64,000 nt of DNA from JACMRI01 sp043778625 (GCA_043778625.1 JAYWFU010000089.1:1-64000); one strand, 5' to 3'; counted from the stretch's first letter, positions 19,157-28,502 are shown. Made by a program: numbers and translations. Notes: generated by a model from the sequence alone, not told the origin.

Positions 19157-22100
19157 CTACCTCAATAAGTACATTTTACCCCAACCTTTTTTAAAATAGT
19201 TGTCGGCAATAGTTTCGCGTAGTTCAATATCTTGGCCATTTACTTTGGCAATAATGTGGTATAGGTACAAGCCGTTGGCTAGTTGGTCGCCGTACATATC
19301 GGTACCGTCCCAGCCTGTGGCGGATATGTTACGTCCCGTGTGTATTGCGCCAAGTTCGTTCATGGTTAATTCGCGCACTAACTTACCTGTTACGGTTAGT
19401 ATTTGAATTTTAAATACTTCGGGAATGCTTGCCCCTGTAAGCGTGTACACAAACTTGGTGTTGGTACTAAATGGGTTAGGATAGTTTACCACATTAGTTA
19501 AGCTCGATTTATTTACTACCTCAAAACTAACTTCGTAATTGCTTGTGCCGCTGCGGTTATTGCTCCTATCGGTTGATTGCGCACTAAGTGTGTACACACC
19601 ATCGGTTAGGCCATTGGCTTGTAATAGCACTCGTGCTTTGTTAGTAGTGCTTTGTGCAGGTACAAATTGCATAGTGTAGTTGCCCGCATTACTATAATAC
19701 AACCGTTGGTAGGTATTGCCATTGGGGCGTTTGAGGCTTAGGGTTACGTTGCTGGTATCGTTAAGTAATAAAAATTTGTTTTCGTCTTTTACCTGTAATT
19801 CAATCAACGGCGAGGGTGCTACTATATCCCCATTTAAAATATGTTGCCCATCAAACGTAACGTCTAACAGTGGGTTTTGATTATCTTTAGTTATTTTAAA
19901 TGGCAATGCTAAATAATTATTAAAATGAAATTGCTCCGCTTGGTCGTTACTGGGGTTAGCCTCCAACCACAACGTATTACTGCCTTGCTTACCTAGCGTG
20001 GGTATGCTTGCTGTTAAATTTATTGACGCATTAGCGGGCAATTTATCTGCACGTGTGTAGGTAAATGTTTGTGGAATATTGTTACCAGTTGCAAATGTTT
20101 TTCCGCTTGCATCTTGCCACCAGTAGCGTACCAGCACACTATCCATAGGTACGTTGGTAACGTTGGTAAACGCCACTTGTAGTTTAATACTATCGCCCTC
20201 TTGTGTGGTACTGTTGGTATAGCTATACGCTTGCTTAGGATTAATAACACCTTCGGGCAATGGGTCATAGTATATGCGCCAGTAGTTCATTTGCGATGGC
20301 GTACGAGTTATTGAGTCCTTACTGTAAGCACGCATCGTAAGTGTTGGGTATTGCAGTGCATTAATACTATCAGTTAGTACTACGTTTTTATCCGCAGTGG
20401 TAAATGTACGCATTACCTGCACCTCTTGTCCGTTAGGCTGTTTGGCAAATAATTTTAGCGTAATATTATCGTTGGTTGTAACGGCATCAATGCTTGTGGC
20501 GTTCCAATGTAGGCTATGCCACTTGCTTACAGGGCCTATAGTGGTAGAGGTAATGTTACCATAATACCAATCGTTGTACAGCGGTTGATTGAACACTAAC
20601 TTTTCAAATTTACTTGATGCAGGTATTACTTGCTGTGCCGAAGCTAGATTTCCTTTTTGCACAAAAAATATGTACGGATAATCATCAGGCAGGCTACCTA
20701 CAAACGTACCTCCAAGCGAGTTTACATAGTTTTTAAGTGCTGGTTTCCATGCGTTGAAATTACCGTTGATGTAAGTATAAAGTAATATGTAATAGCCAGT
20801 AGGTACGGTTTGCAATAAGTTTTGTAAACCCGCCATTTGTACAGTATCAGTGGTGATAAACGAAAAATCATATTCAACCCGTGGGCGGCACCCCCCATTA
20901 TTATTATAATTACCAAAATTATTGCTTGCATTTAGTCCGTTATAACTAGTACCCCACGGTTGCAGACCGTTGGTATCAATAATAGCAACGTGTATTTGTG
21001 TACTAAAACCACAGCCGTTATATTCTTTAATTTCGGTATCTAATTGAAATTTATTTTCAAACGCACTACCTCCACGCACTTCGCATTTTAAATTAACTGG
21101 CTTAGTAGTAAATTTGTATTTACGCTGTGCCCTTACAGCATCAATGTATTGGTAATTATCGTCTTCAAACTGAAAAAAATGTGCTTGACTATAGCCTGTT
21201 TTTTGCGCAATGTATTCGAACGATTGTTCTTTCCATTTTAAAGCATTGCCTGTAACTTTTGCTACACGCCAAAAATAAACGGTGGTATCTATTAGTGTAG
21301 CGTTGTTAATATTCCATTCCATAACACCACCAGCACTAGTTATGGTGGTAGTTTGTAGTAACGGACTATTAAATAAATCGGTAGTATCGCATTCCATTTT
21401 ATAATTAGCTGTAGGCTCTAATGGCAAACCTGTAGCGGCTTTTAACACTAACTTATTAGTAGGCACAATAGCATAATTAGCTGGATAAACTGGGTATACA
21501 TCGCTGTTGAGTATGGTTACATCAATAGCTATAGTATTATTAGTTTCTGTTTGTTCAGGAAATATTGCATCATAAGGGTCTATTTTTATCACAAAATGAT
21601 TTTGCCCAACTGCCTTTGTAGCATTAAGTTTTATGCTAAATTGCAAAGAGGCTGTATAATTTAAACCATTGGCTAAAGTGGTACTATACACAGTATCGGC
21701 TAGGGTGCTACCGGGGTAAAAATGCTCAATAGTTACACTAACAGGGGTAGTTACTGCCTTACCAAAATTAAATGCAGTTAGCTTAATAGTAAAACTATCG
21801 TTAGCAGTAGTAACCACGCTTGGGCTAATAGTAGTGGCGCTATTACGTAAGGCTAAATCAGGTTTTTGGGGCGAGTTAATGGCTATAGTTGGGTCGCCAT
21901 GGAGGGTCATACCCACACAGCTATTGCGTAATAAATCATTGTTGGTAGTAGTAAGTAAACCAATGGTAGCACTCATGTGCGCACCAATACTACCTCCATA
22001 ATTTTTACGAGATAACTGATTATATAACTCTTGCGAATACTGAGCTAATACATCAGGAAAACCTAGCGATGGCTCAGCAATAAAACCTATTGCCCCCTTA

Positions 22101-24166
22101 GGGTCCAGTATCCACGATTGACTAAATGAATACGTATTACTAGCATGAATATCTCCTACAAAACAAGAATTACCAATAATAAGAGGGTACTTACCGTTAG
22201 TGTTAGTGTAGGTATTGGGAAAACCAATATCTTGGTCGAACCCTGCACCACTGGCGTGTGCCAAAAAAGTCATAATACTTACCCCACTATTTATTTGTTG
22301 CCTAATAACCTCGGTTACTTGCCCTATTGGCAACGATGTACTTTTGGAATAAGTACTCACATGCCCACCATATAAGGGCGCTTCTAACGTATCCTTAAAA
22401 TCATCTAAATATCCCTTAAATATATTGGCTTGCGCCGCGCTATTACCTCCTGCAAAGTGTAAGGCTTGTTTCATCCACTCGCCATCATCAGTAAATTTAT
22501 TAGATTGTGTATTTGTTTCATACTCTACTACTTTGTTGTAATAGTAATTAATTTCGGTAGCACTAGCAGTGGCAAGCCTTCCTACGTGCATAAGTGGCGC
22601 TAGATTAGTATATCCTATAGAAGCTACCAATAATATATCACTAGGTGGTTCGCCAAAGGTAGGTACTAAATTTAGTGCGTAGTTAGCACCATAACGCGCA
22701 TAGGAGCTATTAATTCCTTTGCCTATTATAAACAAGTAATTATTGCTAGGCGCTACTTGTTTAGCATACTGCACAAAGTTGTGTAGTGCCACAGGGCTAT
22801 TGTTTACCCCATAAGCAAATTGGTCGTACAGCTCGTTAGCGTGTACTACCGTGCTTTGCTTGCCTTTGCTAGTGCGGTACATAGCGTATTGTTGTGCTGT
22901 AGTAGTTAAGTTAGCGTGTGTTAAAAATATAACTTCGTTATTAGTTAGCGCAGGGGTATAATTAGTAAAGTAACCTGTACCATTAATTTTGCTTATGCTT
23001 TTAATTTTTAGTGTAGAGTCTAAGTTATATACCACATAATTATTTTGCAAATTGGGTGTAGTGCCAAGCAGTGCAATACAGTTACCGTTTGCGGTGTCAG
23101 GCACAGTAAGTTTATAGTTAGTGGTATTTAATAGACGTGTATTAGCCATGTTTCCAGCTTGTTGTGCAATATCTATCCGTTGAATTGGTGTAGTGGTAGC
23201 AGGTAGATAAAAAGAATAATTAGCCCTGTTATTAGCAATAGTATAGGCAGGATAATTAATGTTAAAATAAGCTATATAAGCCCTGCCCGAGTTATCTTGC
23301 CCCAAATTAACACTTTTAAAAGTAAGTAAATTATTGGCTGTTAAAATTGCAGTAGTTTGTGGTAGAGTATAATTAAAATATTGATAGCCATCAAACGTAG
23401 AATCCTTTAACAACGTGCCATTGAGCGATAGTTGTAACTGATTATCAACGGTTGAAGTAGACGAATTACTACCACTGGTATAAAACGTTTGTATGCTAAT
23501 AGGTGCATTAGGCACTATGTTAGGCGTATTAATATAAGCCTGAAAACCATTAGTTGTAGTTTTATCAGTATAACTCATCCAGCCTTCGTCGGCACTGTAC
23601 CCATAATCAGTAGCACCCGCTAGGGCTTTGCCATAACTATAACTATTAGTATAACTGTTTATACTTAACTTGTTCCAATAGGCAATGGGAGTATAACTGC
23701 TGTGATTACGAGTAGTATCTACAGCGTAACGCACCCCATTTTGCGCTGTAATACTCCACGTTAAATAATAATTAATAGTATCGTTAAACAAGCTGTAATA
23801 AGGGTTGCCGCCTTTGGCAAGGTATAGTGCGGTATCTAAATCGCCACTATTTTTGGTGGCATAAAACTCAATATAATCCGTAGCATTAAGTACCCCATCT
23901 TGTGTGCCACGTATGTGCAAGGGTATTTCATTACCACGGGCAAATAGCTGTAGTTTTTGGGGCGATATACTCCCTGTGGGGAAGCCTGCATTAGCAAGTG
24001 TTAAGGAATCTAACCTATACACACCTGTGGCAACTATCGGAAATTTAAAGTATTGATGTAGTGTTGAATAATTAATCCAACTATTATTATACTGGGCATT
24101 GGCTTGTATACCTAGCAACAACAGTAATAATGTAAGCGATAAATAATATTTGTAAGATCCTTGCAT
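19157..24166 (-). CDS. porU2: gingipain-family (C25) protease, putative T9SS sortase PorU2
   Basis: This 1669-residue secreted protein carries a peptidase C25 domain (about 400-790). The catalytic histidine lies in MTFLAHASG near 635 and the cysteine in IIGNSCFVGD near 665. Beta-sandwich domains follow (about 800-1560), including a CARDB-like stretch PDLALRNSA. The C-terminus resembles a T9SS sorting or FlgD-like domain: VVNYPNPFSTNTKF, WDGTDMYGDQLANGLYLYHI. PorU is about 1150 residues; this longer form matches proteins named PorU2 in other Bacteroidota, whose sortase role is putative. I start at ATG 24166, giving signal peptide MQGSYKYYLSLTLLLLLLG; the upstream TTG at 24196 overlaps a -7-like TAAATTTG at 24194-24201. 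Confidence 0.75.
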   Translation of the reverse strand: MQGSYKYYLSLTLLLLLLGIQANAQYNNSWINYSTLHQYFKFPIVATGVYRLDSLTLANAGFPTGSISPQKLQLFARGNEIPLHIRGTQDGVLNATDYIEFYATKNSGDLDTALYLAKGGNPYYSLFNDTINYYLTWSITAQNGVRYAVDTTRNHSSYTPIAYWNKLSINSYTNSYSYGKALAGATDYGYSADEGWMSYTDKTTTNGFQAYINTPNIVPNAPISIQTFYTSGSNSSTSTVDNQLQLSLNGTLLKDSTFDGYQYFNYTLPQTTAILTANNLLTFKSVNLGQDNSGRAYIAYFNINYPAYTIANNRANYSFYLPATTTPIQRIDIAQQAGNMANTRLLNTTNYKLTVPDTANGNCIALLGTTPNLQNNYVVYNLDSTLKIKSISKINGTGYFTNYTPALTNNEVIFLTHANLTTTAQQYAMYRTSKGKQSTVVHANELYDQFAYGVNNSPVALHNFVQYAKQVAPSNNYLFIIGKGINSSYARYGANYALNLVPTFGEPPSDILLVASIGYTNLAPLMHVGRLATASATEINYYYNKVVEYETNTQSNKFTDDGEWMKQALHFAGGNSAAQANIFKGYLDDFKDTLEAPLYGGHVSTYSKSTSLPIGQVTEVIRQQINSGVSIMTFLAHASGAGFDQDIGFPNTYTNTNGKYPLIIGNSCFVGDIHASNTYSFSQSWILDPKGAIGFIAEPSLGFPDVLAQYSQELYNQLSRKNYGGSIGAHMSATIGLLTTTNNDLLRNSCVGMTLHGDPTIAINSPQKPDLALRNSATTISPSVVTTANDSFTIKLTAFNFGKAVTTPVSVTIEHFYPGSTLADTVYSTTLANGLNYTASLQFSIKLNATKAVGQNHFVIKIDPYDAIFPEQTETNNTIAIDVTILNSDVYPVYPANYAIVPTNKLVLKAATGLPLEPTANYKMECDTTDLFNSPLLQTTTITSAGGVMEWNINNATLIDTTVYFWRVAKVTGNALKWKEQSFEYIAQKTGYSQAHFFQFEDDNYQYIDAVRAQRKYKFTTKPVNLKCEVRGGSAFENKFQLDTEIKEYNGCGFSTQIHVAIIDTNGLQPWGTSYNGLNASNNFGNYNNNGGCRPRVEYDFSFITTDTVQMAGLQNLLQTVPTGYYILLYTYINGNFNAWKPALKNYVNSLGGTFVGSLPDDYPYIFFVQKGNLASAQQVIPASSKFEKLVFNQPLYNDWYYGNITSTTIGPVSKWHSLHWNATSIDAVTTNDNITLKLFAKQPNGQEVQVMRTFTTADKNVVLTDSINALQYPTLTMRAYSKDSITRTPSQMNYWRIYYDPLPEGVINPKQAYSYTNSTTQEGDSIKLQVAFTNVTNVPMDSVLVRYWWQDASGKTFATGNNIPQTFTYTRADKLPANASINLTASIPTLGKQGSNTLWLEANPSNDQAEQFHFNNYLALPFKITKDNQNPLLDVTFDGQHILNGDIVAPSPLIELQVKDENKFLLLNDTSNVTLSLKRPNGNTYQRLYYSNAGNYTMQFVPAQSTTNKARVLLQANGLTDGVYTLSAQSTDRSNNRSGTSNYEVSFEVVNKSSLTNVVNYPNPFSTNTKFVYTLTGASIPEVFKIQILTVTGKLVRELTMNELGAIHTGRNISATGWDGTDMYGDQLANGLYLYHIIAKVNGQDIELRETIADNYFKKGWGKMYLLR

Positions 24167-24193
24167 TAGCTTATAATTAAATAGAATGTTTTT

Positions 24194-24201
24194 CAAATTT
24201 A
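24194..24201 (-). promoter_or_regulatory. possible -7 promoter element of porU2
   Basis: TAAATTTG on the minus strand fits the Bacteroidota -7 consensus TAnnTTTG and lies 27 bases before the ATG at 24166. No TTTG occurs at the usual spacing upstream, so this is a weak call. It is useful mainly because it overlaps the alternative TTG start. Confidence 0.35.
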
Positions 24202-24328
24202 ATAAAAAGTATATAGTAAATACTTTATTAATTTGACATAAAAAAATTGGTAGCCCTACATTAATTTATATTTTTACTGCATATCAAATAATCATTATTT
24301 CACCCCTAAAATTTTACCCCAACTATAC

Positions 24329-26638
24329 ATGAATAACTTTGCATTATTAATTGCTTCAAAGCTCAACATCGACAAGAAACAAGTAGCCACCACCCTTGAT
24401 TTACTAGCCGAAGGAGGCACAGTGCCCTTTTTGGCACGCTACCGTAAAGAAGCTACGGGCGGGCTAGACGAGGTGCAAATAATAAACATAAAAAACTTAC
24501 ACGCCGAGTTTGAGGAATTAGAAAACCGCCGTGCATTTATACTTAAAACCATTGACGAGCAAGGTAAACTTACGCCCGAATTAAAACTTAAAATTGAAAA
24601 TGCAGCCGCTATTAATCAGCTCGAAGATTTGTACCTGCCTTACAAACCTAAACGTAAAACTCGTGCAACTGTTGCTAAAGAAAAAGGTTTAGAACCGTTA
24701 GCACTAGTAATATTTGCTCAAGAAAGCAATGCTATTGATGCCGAAGCCAAAGCATTTATTAACGCTGAATTAGGCGTAAATACTACTGACGAAGCCATAA
24801 CTGGGGCATTAGACATTATAGCCGAAATAATAAGCGAGGACGAAACTGCACGTGTAGGTTTGCGCAATATATTTAAAAATACCGCTGTAATTGCAAGTAC
24901 TGTACGATACGGTAAAAAAGAAGAGGGAGCAAAATATGAAGATTATTTTGATTGGTCGGAACCCCTAATGAAATGCCCAAGCCACCGCTTATTAGCGATG
25001 CGCCGCGGCGAAAACGAAGGTATATTAGGTATAGATATAGCACCTCCTGCCGAAGATGCTGTGCACAGCCTTGAACGTTTGTTTTTGAAAAATAAAAACC
25101 AATGCACCACGTTAGTTAAAAAAGCTATTGACGATAGTTACAAACGCCTACTACAACCCAGTATGGAAAGTGAGTACCGTGTACTTACCAAAAAAATAGC
25201 CGATGAAGCTGCCATTAACGTATTTGCTAATAACGTGCGTGAACTTATGCTTGCTGCGCCACTAGGGCAAAAACGAATCATGGCCATTGACCCTGGCTTT
25301 AGAACTGGCTGTAAAGTAGTAGTGTTAGACGAACAAGGCAAATTATTGGCCGACGATGTTATATACCCTCACACAGGTACTACTAATGCTATAAATGCGG
25401 AGCAAACGGTGTTTAGATTAGCGGCAGTACACAATATTGAAGCCATAGCTATAGGCAACGGTACAGCAGGCCGCGAAACCGAAACATTTGTACGTGGCAT
25501 AAAACTATTGCCCGAAACAATATTAGTAATAATGGTAAACGAAAGCGGCGCAAGTATATACAGTGCAAGCGATGTAGCGCGCGAAGAGTTTCCTGATAAG
25601 GACATAACCGTGCGTGGCGCAGTAAGCATAGGACGTAGGCTTGCCGACCCATTAGCCGAGTTGGTTAAAATTGATCCAAAATCAATTGGTGTGGGGCAAT
25701 ACCAACATGATGTAGACCAAAACTTATTAAAGAAAAAATTAGATGAGGTAGTGGAAAGTAGCGTGAATAATGTAGGCGTAGAACTTAACACCGCAAGCAA
25801 AGAACTACTTACTTACGTAGCAGGTTTAGGCCCTGCGTTGGCTAATAATATTGTAAAATACCGTAACGAAAAAGGAGCATTTGCTTCTCGCAAAAATTTG
25901 TTACAAGTACCACGTATGGGCGAAAAAGCCTACGAACAATGTGCAGGATTCTTACGCATACGTGATGCTAAAAACCCCTTAGATGCAAGTGCAGTGCATC
26001 CCGAAAGCTACGCCACAGTGGAGGCTATGGCTAAAGATGCCAATTGTACATTAAGCGATTTAATAAACGATAAAACTATTCGCGAAAAAATTGACATTAA
26101 AAAATACATCTCGCCTAAAGTGGGAGAGTTTACATTAAAAGATATTTTAAAAGAATTAGAAAAACCAGGGCGTGACCCTCGTAAGGAATTTGAAGTATTT
26201 GAATTTGATAAAACAGTAAATAAAATACAAGATTTAGCAATAGGAATGCTCCTGCCAGGTATTGTTACCAACGTAACCAAGTTTGGTGCATTTGTAGATG
26301 TAGGAGTGCATCAAGACGGCTTAGTGCACGTGTCGCAGTTAAGTGATAATTTTATTACTGACCCATCGGAAGTAGTTAAAGTTGGACAAAAAGTAATGGC
26401 TGAAGTTACCGAGGTAGATGTAGCACGCAAGCGTATAGCACTAAGCATGAAAGGTATTGGTAAAGATAAAAATAACGCAAGCGCACCAACACCACGCCGC
26501 ACAAGCCCTACAGAGGGTAAAGAAAAAATTACTACTAAATTCGTATCTAACAAACCTAAGCAAGAACCTAAAAAAGAAGAGCCTGTAAATAGTATGCACG
26601 ACGCTTTGGCTGCGCTAAAGGCTAAGTTTGGAAAGTAA
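24329..26638 (+). CDS. tex: Tex family RNA-binding transcription accessory protein
   Basis: This 769-residue protein matches Tex (Spt6-like) along its length. The N-terminal helical domain contains GGTVPFLARYRKEATGGLDEVQI near 30-55. The YqgF/RuvX-like nuclease-fold domain has MAIDPGFRTGCKVVVLD near 320. Helix-hairpin-helix motifs follow (YVAGLGPALANNIVKYR near 500). The S1 RNA-binding domain starts near 640: LLPGIVTNVTKFGAFVDVGVHQDGLVHVSQL. The C-terminal 50 residues are basic. Tex binds nucleic acid and is linked to transcription elongation, though its exact role is open. It is monocistronic; the accessory stretch begins right after it. Confidence 0.93.
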   Translation: MNNFALLIASKLNIDKKQVATTLDLLAEGGTVPFLARYRKEATGGLDEVQIINIKNLHAEFEELENRRAFILKTIDEQGKLTPELKLKIENAAAINQLEDLYLPYKPKRKTRATVAKEKGLEPLALVIFAQESNAIDAEAKAFINAELGVNTTDEAITGALDIIAEIISEDETARVGLRNIFKNTAVIASTVRYGKKEEGAKYEDYFDWSEPLMKCPSHRLLAMRRGENEGILGIDIAPPAEDAVHSLERLFLKNKNQCTTLVKKAIDDSYKRLLQPSMESEYRVLTKKIADEAAINVFANNVRELMLAAPLGQKRIMAIDPGFRTGCKVVVLDEQGKLLADDVIYPHTGTTNAINAEQTVFRLAAVHNIEAIAIGNGTAGRETETFVRGIKLLPETILVIMVNESGASIYSASDVAREEFPDKDITVRGAVSIGRRLADPLAELVKIDPKSIGVGQYQHDVDQNLLKKKLDEVVESSVNNVGVELNTASKELLTYVAGLGPALANNIVKYRNEKGAFASRKNLLQVPRMGEKAYEQCAGFLRIRDAKNPLDASAVHPESYATVEAMAKDANCTLSDLINDKTIREKIDIKKYISPKVGEFTLKDILKELEKPGRDPRKEFEVFEFDKTVNKIQDLAIGMLLPGIVTNVTKFGAFVDVGVHQDGLVHVSQLSDNFITDPSEVVKVGQKVMAEVTEVDVARKRIALSMKGIGKDKNNASAPTPRRTSPTEGKEKITTKFVSNKPKQEPKKEEPVNSMHDALAALKAKFGK

Positions 26639-26645
26639 TAACAGA

Positions 26646-26671
26646 CAACAGCTTTTAGTCACAAGCTGTTG
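26646..26671. terminator. stem-loop just after tex
   Basis: CAACAGCTT at 26646-26654 pairs perfectly with AAGCTGTTG at 26663-26671 across an 8-base loop, 8 bases after the tex stop. No T-run follows on the plus strand, so it may be an mRNA end structure rather than a classical terminator. Confidence 0.35.
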
Positions 26672-26802
26672 CTAGCGGAGCTGGTAAAATTATCAGTGAT
26701 TCTATAAGTAGTAGTAAATTAAATCGAGGAATTAAAATTTTAACTGATTATTTAGGAGGTAAGACTTTTGAAATCTCGAATTCAAGAGGTGGATTCAAAT
26801 AA
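26659..26802 (+). pseudogene. C-terminal relic of an unrecognised protein
   Basis: A 47-codon open frame without a start codon runs from just after a TAG at 26656 to TAA at 26800-26802. It reads AVASGAGKIISDSISSSKLNRG, then ILTDYLGGKTFEISNSRGGFK at the end. The composition is protein-like, and glycine-rich C-termini of this type occur at the tips of polymorphic toxins, but I cannot name a family. It sits at the head of the repeat-containing accessory stretch. It is probably a decayed gene end. Confidence 0.35.
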
Positions 26803-26829
26803 TAAAACGTAAGAAAATAAAAAGAAATA

Positions 26830-27018
26830 ATGACAGTAAAACATTTTATGCTAGGCATTACCTTTATATTATTTGGAATTGGTATAGTTAGATTGATATA
26901 TAAAAATCCTAATTTATTTGGGGTATTAATGGGTGATAAAACTGGGATTTACTTATTTGGAATCATTTCAATTTTAACAGGTATATTGGAATTATTTGGT
27001 TTTATAGATTGGCATTAA
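26830..27018 (+). CDS. small two-helix membrane protein, unknown
   Basis: This 62-residue protein is nearly all membrane: one segment at about 5-24 (FMLGITFILFGIGIVRLIY) and one at about 40-60 (GIYLFGIISILTGILELFGF), joined by a short loop containing KNPNLFGVLMGDK. The ATG has AT-rich sequence upstream. It is followed by the first copy of a 145-base repeat, as is the next small membrane gene. A role as an immunity protein beside toxin relics is possible, but nothing in the sequence proves it. The frame and hydrophobic periodicity make it likely to be a real gene. Confidence 0.55.
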   Translation: MTVKHFMLGITFILFGIGIVRLIYKNPNLFGVLMGDKTGIYLFGIISILTGILELFGFIDWH

Positions 27019-27024
27019 TTATCT

Positions 27025-27170
27025 TCCCGTTAGCGCAAGCATCAAGTAACCGAGGGGCTTAGGTTAGCGCGAGTTTCTAAATCGTACTCAACAAAATTAA
27101 CTTTGTATTTAAGTAAAATTTAAAACATAATAAACAATGATAGGGTACAGTAAAATAATAAAGAACACGA
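27025..27170 (+). repeat. intergenic repeat, copy 1
   Basis: This stretch aligns with 27591-27731 along its whole length. The two copies share the start TCCCGyTAG, the middle GAGsGGyTTAsGyTAG and a nearly identical end around AATAAACAATGATAGGGTAC and AACACGA. It begins 6 bases after the stop of the 62-residue membrane gene. The sequence downstream, up to 27226, contains GCTAGTGCTAGC and no other gene. Confidence 0.7.
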
Positions 27171-27226
27171 ACTACAAGCTAGTGCTAGCATTGAAGAGAC
27201 CACAGTGGAAATAAAATTTAAGGACA

Positions 27227-27556
27227 ATGCTTAAATTATACTTTTTTCAAAAAACATTAAAACACTATTTTTTTATAGGTTTAGGAAGCTATTCGATTAC
27301 GAGCGTAATAATGGTTTTACTAACTACAAAAATTTTAAATTATTATTATGGTATATTTTTAACATTACCTTCAATTTTTTTGAATCACGTAGGTTATTTT
27401 TCATACCTAAGAGAATTAAAAAAACATTCTTTTTTGATTAACGATGACGGTTTAAAATCAGTACTAGCGTTTCTCATTTTATCTTTTTTTTTTATTTTCA
27501 ACTTTTTCATTCTAGTAATATTTACTAAATTTATTTACGATTCAATATTAAGTTAA
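27227..27556 (+). CDS. small polytopic membrane protein, unknown
   Basis: This 109-residue protein has three or four hydrophobic segments (about 14-34, 36-55, 78-106) and a short polar stretch YLRELKKHSFLINDDGLKS between them. It starts at ATG 27227 and is followed after 34 bases by the second copy of the intergenic repeat. Phe, Ile and Tyr are very frequent, and codons are more AT-rich than in tex or dnaB, which suggests recent acquisition. No family is recognised. An immunity-protein role is only a guess from context. Confidence 0.5.
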   Translation: MLKLYFFQKTLKHYFFIGLGSYSITSVIMVLLTTKILNYYYGIFLTLPSIFLNHVGYFSYLRELKKHSFLINDDGLKSVLAFLILSFFFIFNFFILVIFTKFIYDSILS

Positions 27557-27590
27557 TAATTATTTTGTTCTACATTTTATTTAGTATTAG

Positions 27591-27731
27591 TCCCGCTAGT
27601 CCTAGTGCTAGGTAGCTGAGCGGTTTACGCTAGTGAGGGCTTGTAGCTTCTATTCAATAAAATTTACATTTATATAAATTTTAAAACGTAATAAACAATG
27701 ATAGGGTACAATAACTTAATAAAAAACACGA
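27591..27731 (+). repeat. intergenic repeat, copy 2
   Basis: This is the second copy of the repeat at 27025-27170, 566 bases downstream. Its last 50 bases (TTTAAAAC, AATAAACAATGATAGGGTACA, AACACGA) are nearly identical to copy 1. The end also forms an imperfect long inverted repeat with 27769-27815 (AAAACACGA pairs with TCGTGTTTT, and ATAGGGT with ACCCTAT), so this copy can fold into a hairpin. No gene is visible from 27732 to 27959 apart from the terminator. Confidence 0.7.
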
Positions 27732-27880
27732 GAGTTTAAGAAACACATTCAAATAAGTATATGTTTCGTGTTTTCATTTTTATTTGCAACGTCACCCTAT
27801 TTATTAACCGTTTAAGAATGCAACATTTATTTAATGTACGAGTTGAAAATAGTGTAATTTAAAAAATAAACCACCCACAC

Positions 27881-27916
27881 AAAACCGCCCAGCAACTATT
27901 GCAGGGCGGTTTTTTT
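27881..27916 (+). terminator. rho-independent terminator
   Basis: AAAACCGCCC (27881-27890) pairs with GGGCGGTTTT (27904-27913) across a 13-base loop, and the T-run continues to 27916. It closes off transcription from the small membrane genes 44 bases before the antitoxin gene. Confidence 0.85.
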
Positions 27917-27959
27917 ATGCTTACATTTACTTAACTAAAATTATAAAACCCCACACACC

Positions 27960-28184
27960 ATGGCACGTATAGCAGGTATTCAAATAGAAAAAAACGCAAA
28001 GGGTACACCCACCCACGTACGTATTAACCTTAAAAAGCACGGAGAAAAAATAAACCCAATACTCGAAGAACTAGGCGCAATTGAAGAGGACGAGTTTGAG
28101 CGTAAGTGGAAAACAAGTATTACTGGCGACGAGGTGTTTAACCATGTAATTGAGCATTTGAAAAGTTTGCCATGGGACAAATAG
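27960..28184 (+). CDS. antitoxin of a RelE/ParE-like type II pair
   Basis: This 74-residue protein (MARIAGIQIEKNAKGTPTHV, then a helical acidic half with NPILEELGAIEEDEFERKW and a C-terminal LKSLPWDK) resembles the small antitoxin-like proteins that precede RelE/ParE-family toxins in Bacteroidota. A short beta N-terminus and a helical C-terminus fit a DNA-binding, toxin-wrapping antitoxin. It overlaps the toxin frame by 13 bases (28172-28184), typical of coupled TA genes. The toxin is interrupted by a stop, so this antitoxin may now lack a partner. The assignment rests on my recall of such pairs and on the overlap. Confidence 0.65.
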   Translation: MARIAGIQIEKNAKGTPTHVRINLKKHGEKINPILEELGAIEEDEFERKWKTSITGDEVFNHVIEHLKSLPWDK

Positions 28185-28501
28185 AAATTGTTTATGCCGA
28201 AAGTGTAAAGTATTATTTAACGGAACTAGCAGAAGTGTTGTATTACAAAAGCTATTTTTCATATTACGAAACTTCGGAGGAGTATGTTAACAAACTTAAA
28301 TTTCAAATAAATAACGAGCTTAATTTATTAAAACACTCAACGCCCACTTTTAAGTATCGCAAACACAAATAATACGCTAAAATTAAAGCAAGTAAACGCA
28401 CAGTGTGGTATGTGTTTTTTGATAAAAAAGACAATCGTTATTTCATCGAATACATAACCAACAACCATGTAGCTAACTCTAAACACCTAAACGGATTGTA
28501 A
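28172..28501 (+). pseudogene. RelE/ParE-like toxin with in-frame TAA
   Basis: The frame from ATG 28172 encodes 66 residues (EIVYAESVKYYLTELAEVLYY...) and meets TAA at 28370-28372. The same frame stays open afterwards for 42 codons to TAA at 28499-28501, reading YAKIKASKRTVWYVFFDKKD, then RYFIEYITNNHVANSKHLNGL. Both halves match one family of Bacteroidota RelE/ParE-like toxins of about 105-110 residues, with the characteristic TVWYVFFDKK and ITNNHVA in the second half. A single base change made the stop. The catalytic C-terminal strands would be missing from the shortened product, so the toxin is probably dead. Readthrough or a sequencing error remain possible. Confidence 0.72.
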
Positions 28502-28502
28502 C

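Noticed and set aside
24167..24196. TTG start of porU2 at 24196
   Set aside because: It overlaps a -7-like box, and starting at ATG 24166 gives a cleaner signal peptide.
25369..25800. Minus-strand open frame of 143 codons inside tex
   Set aside because: It is fully antisense to the conserved Tex nuclease-fold domain; the peptide has no recognisable domain.
27025..27731. CRISPR array
   Set aside because: There are only two full repeat copies, about 145 bases long and more than 400 bases apart, with a gene between. No cas gene is visible.
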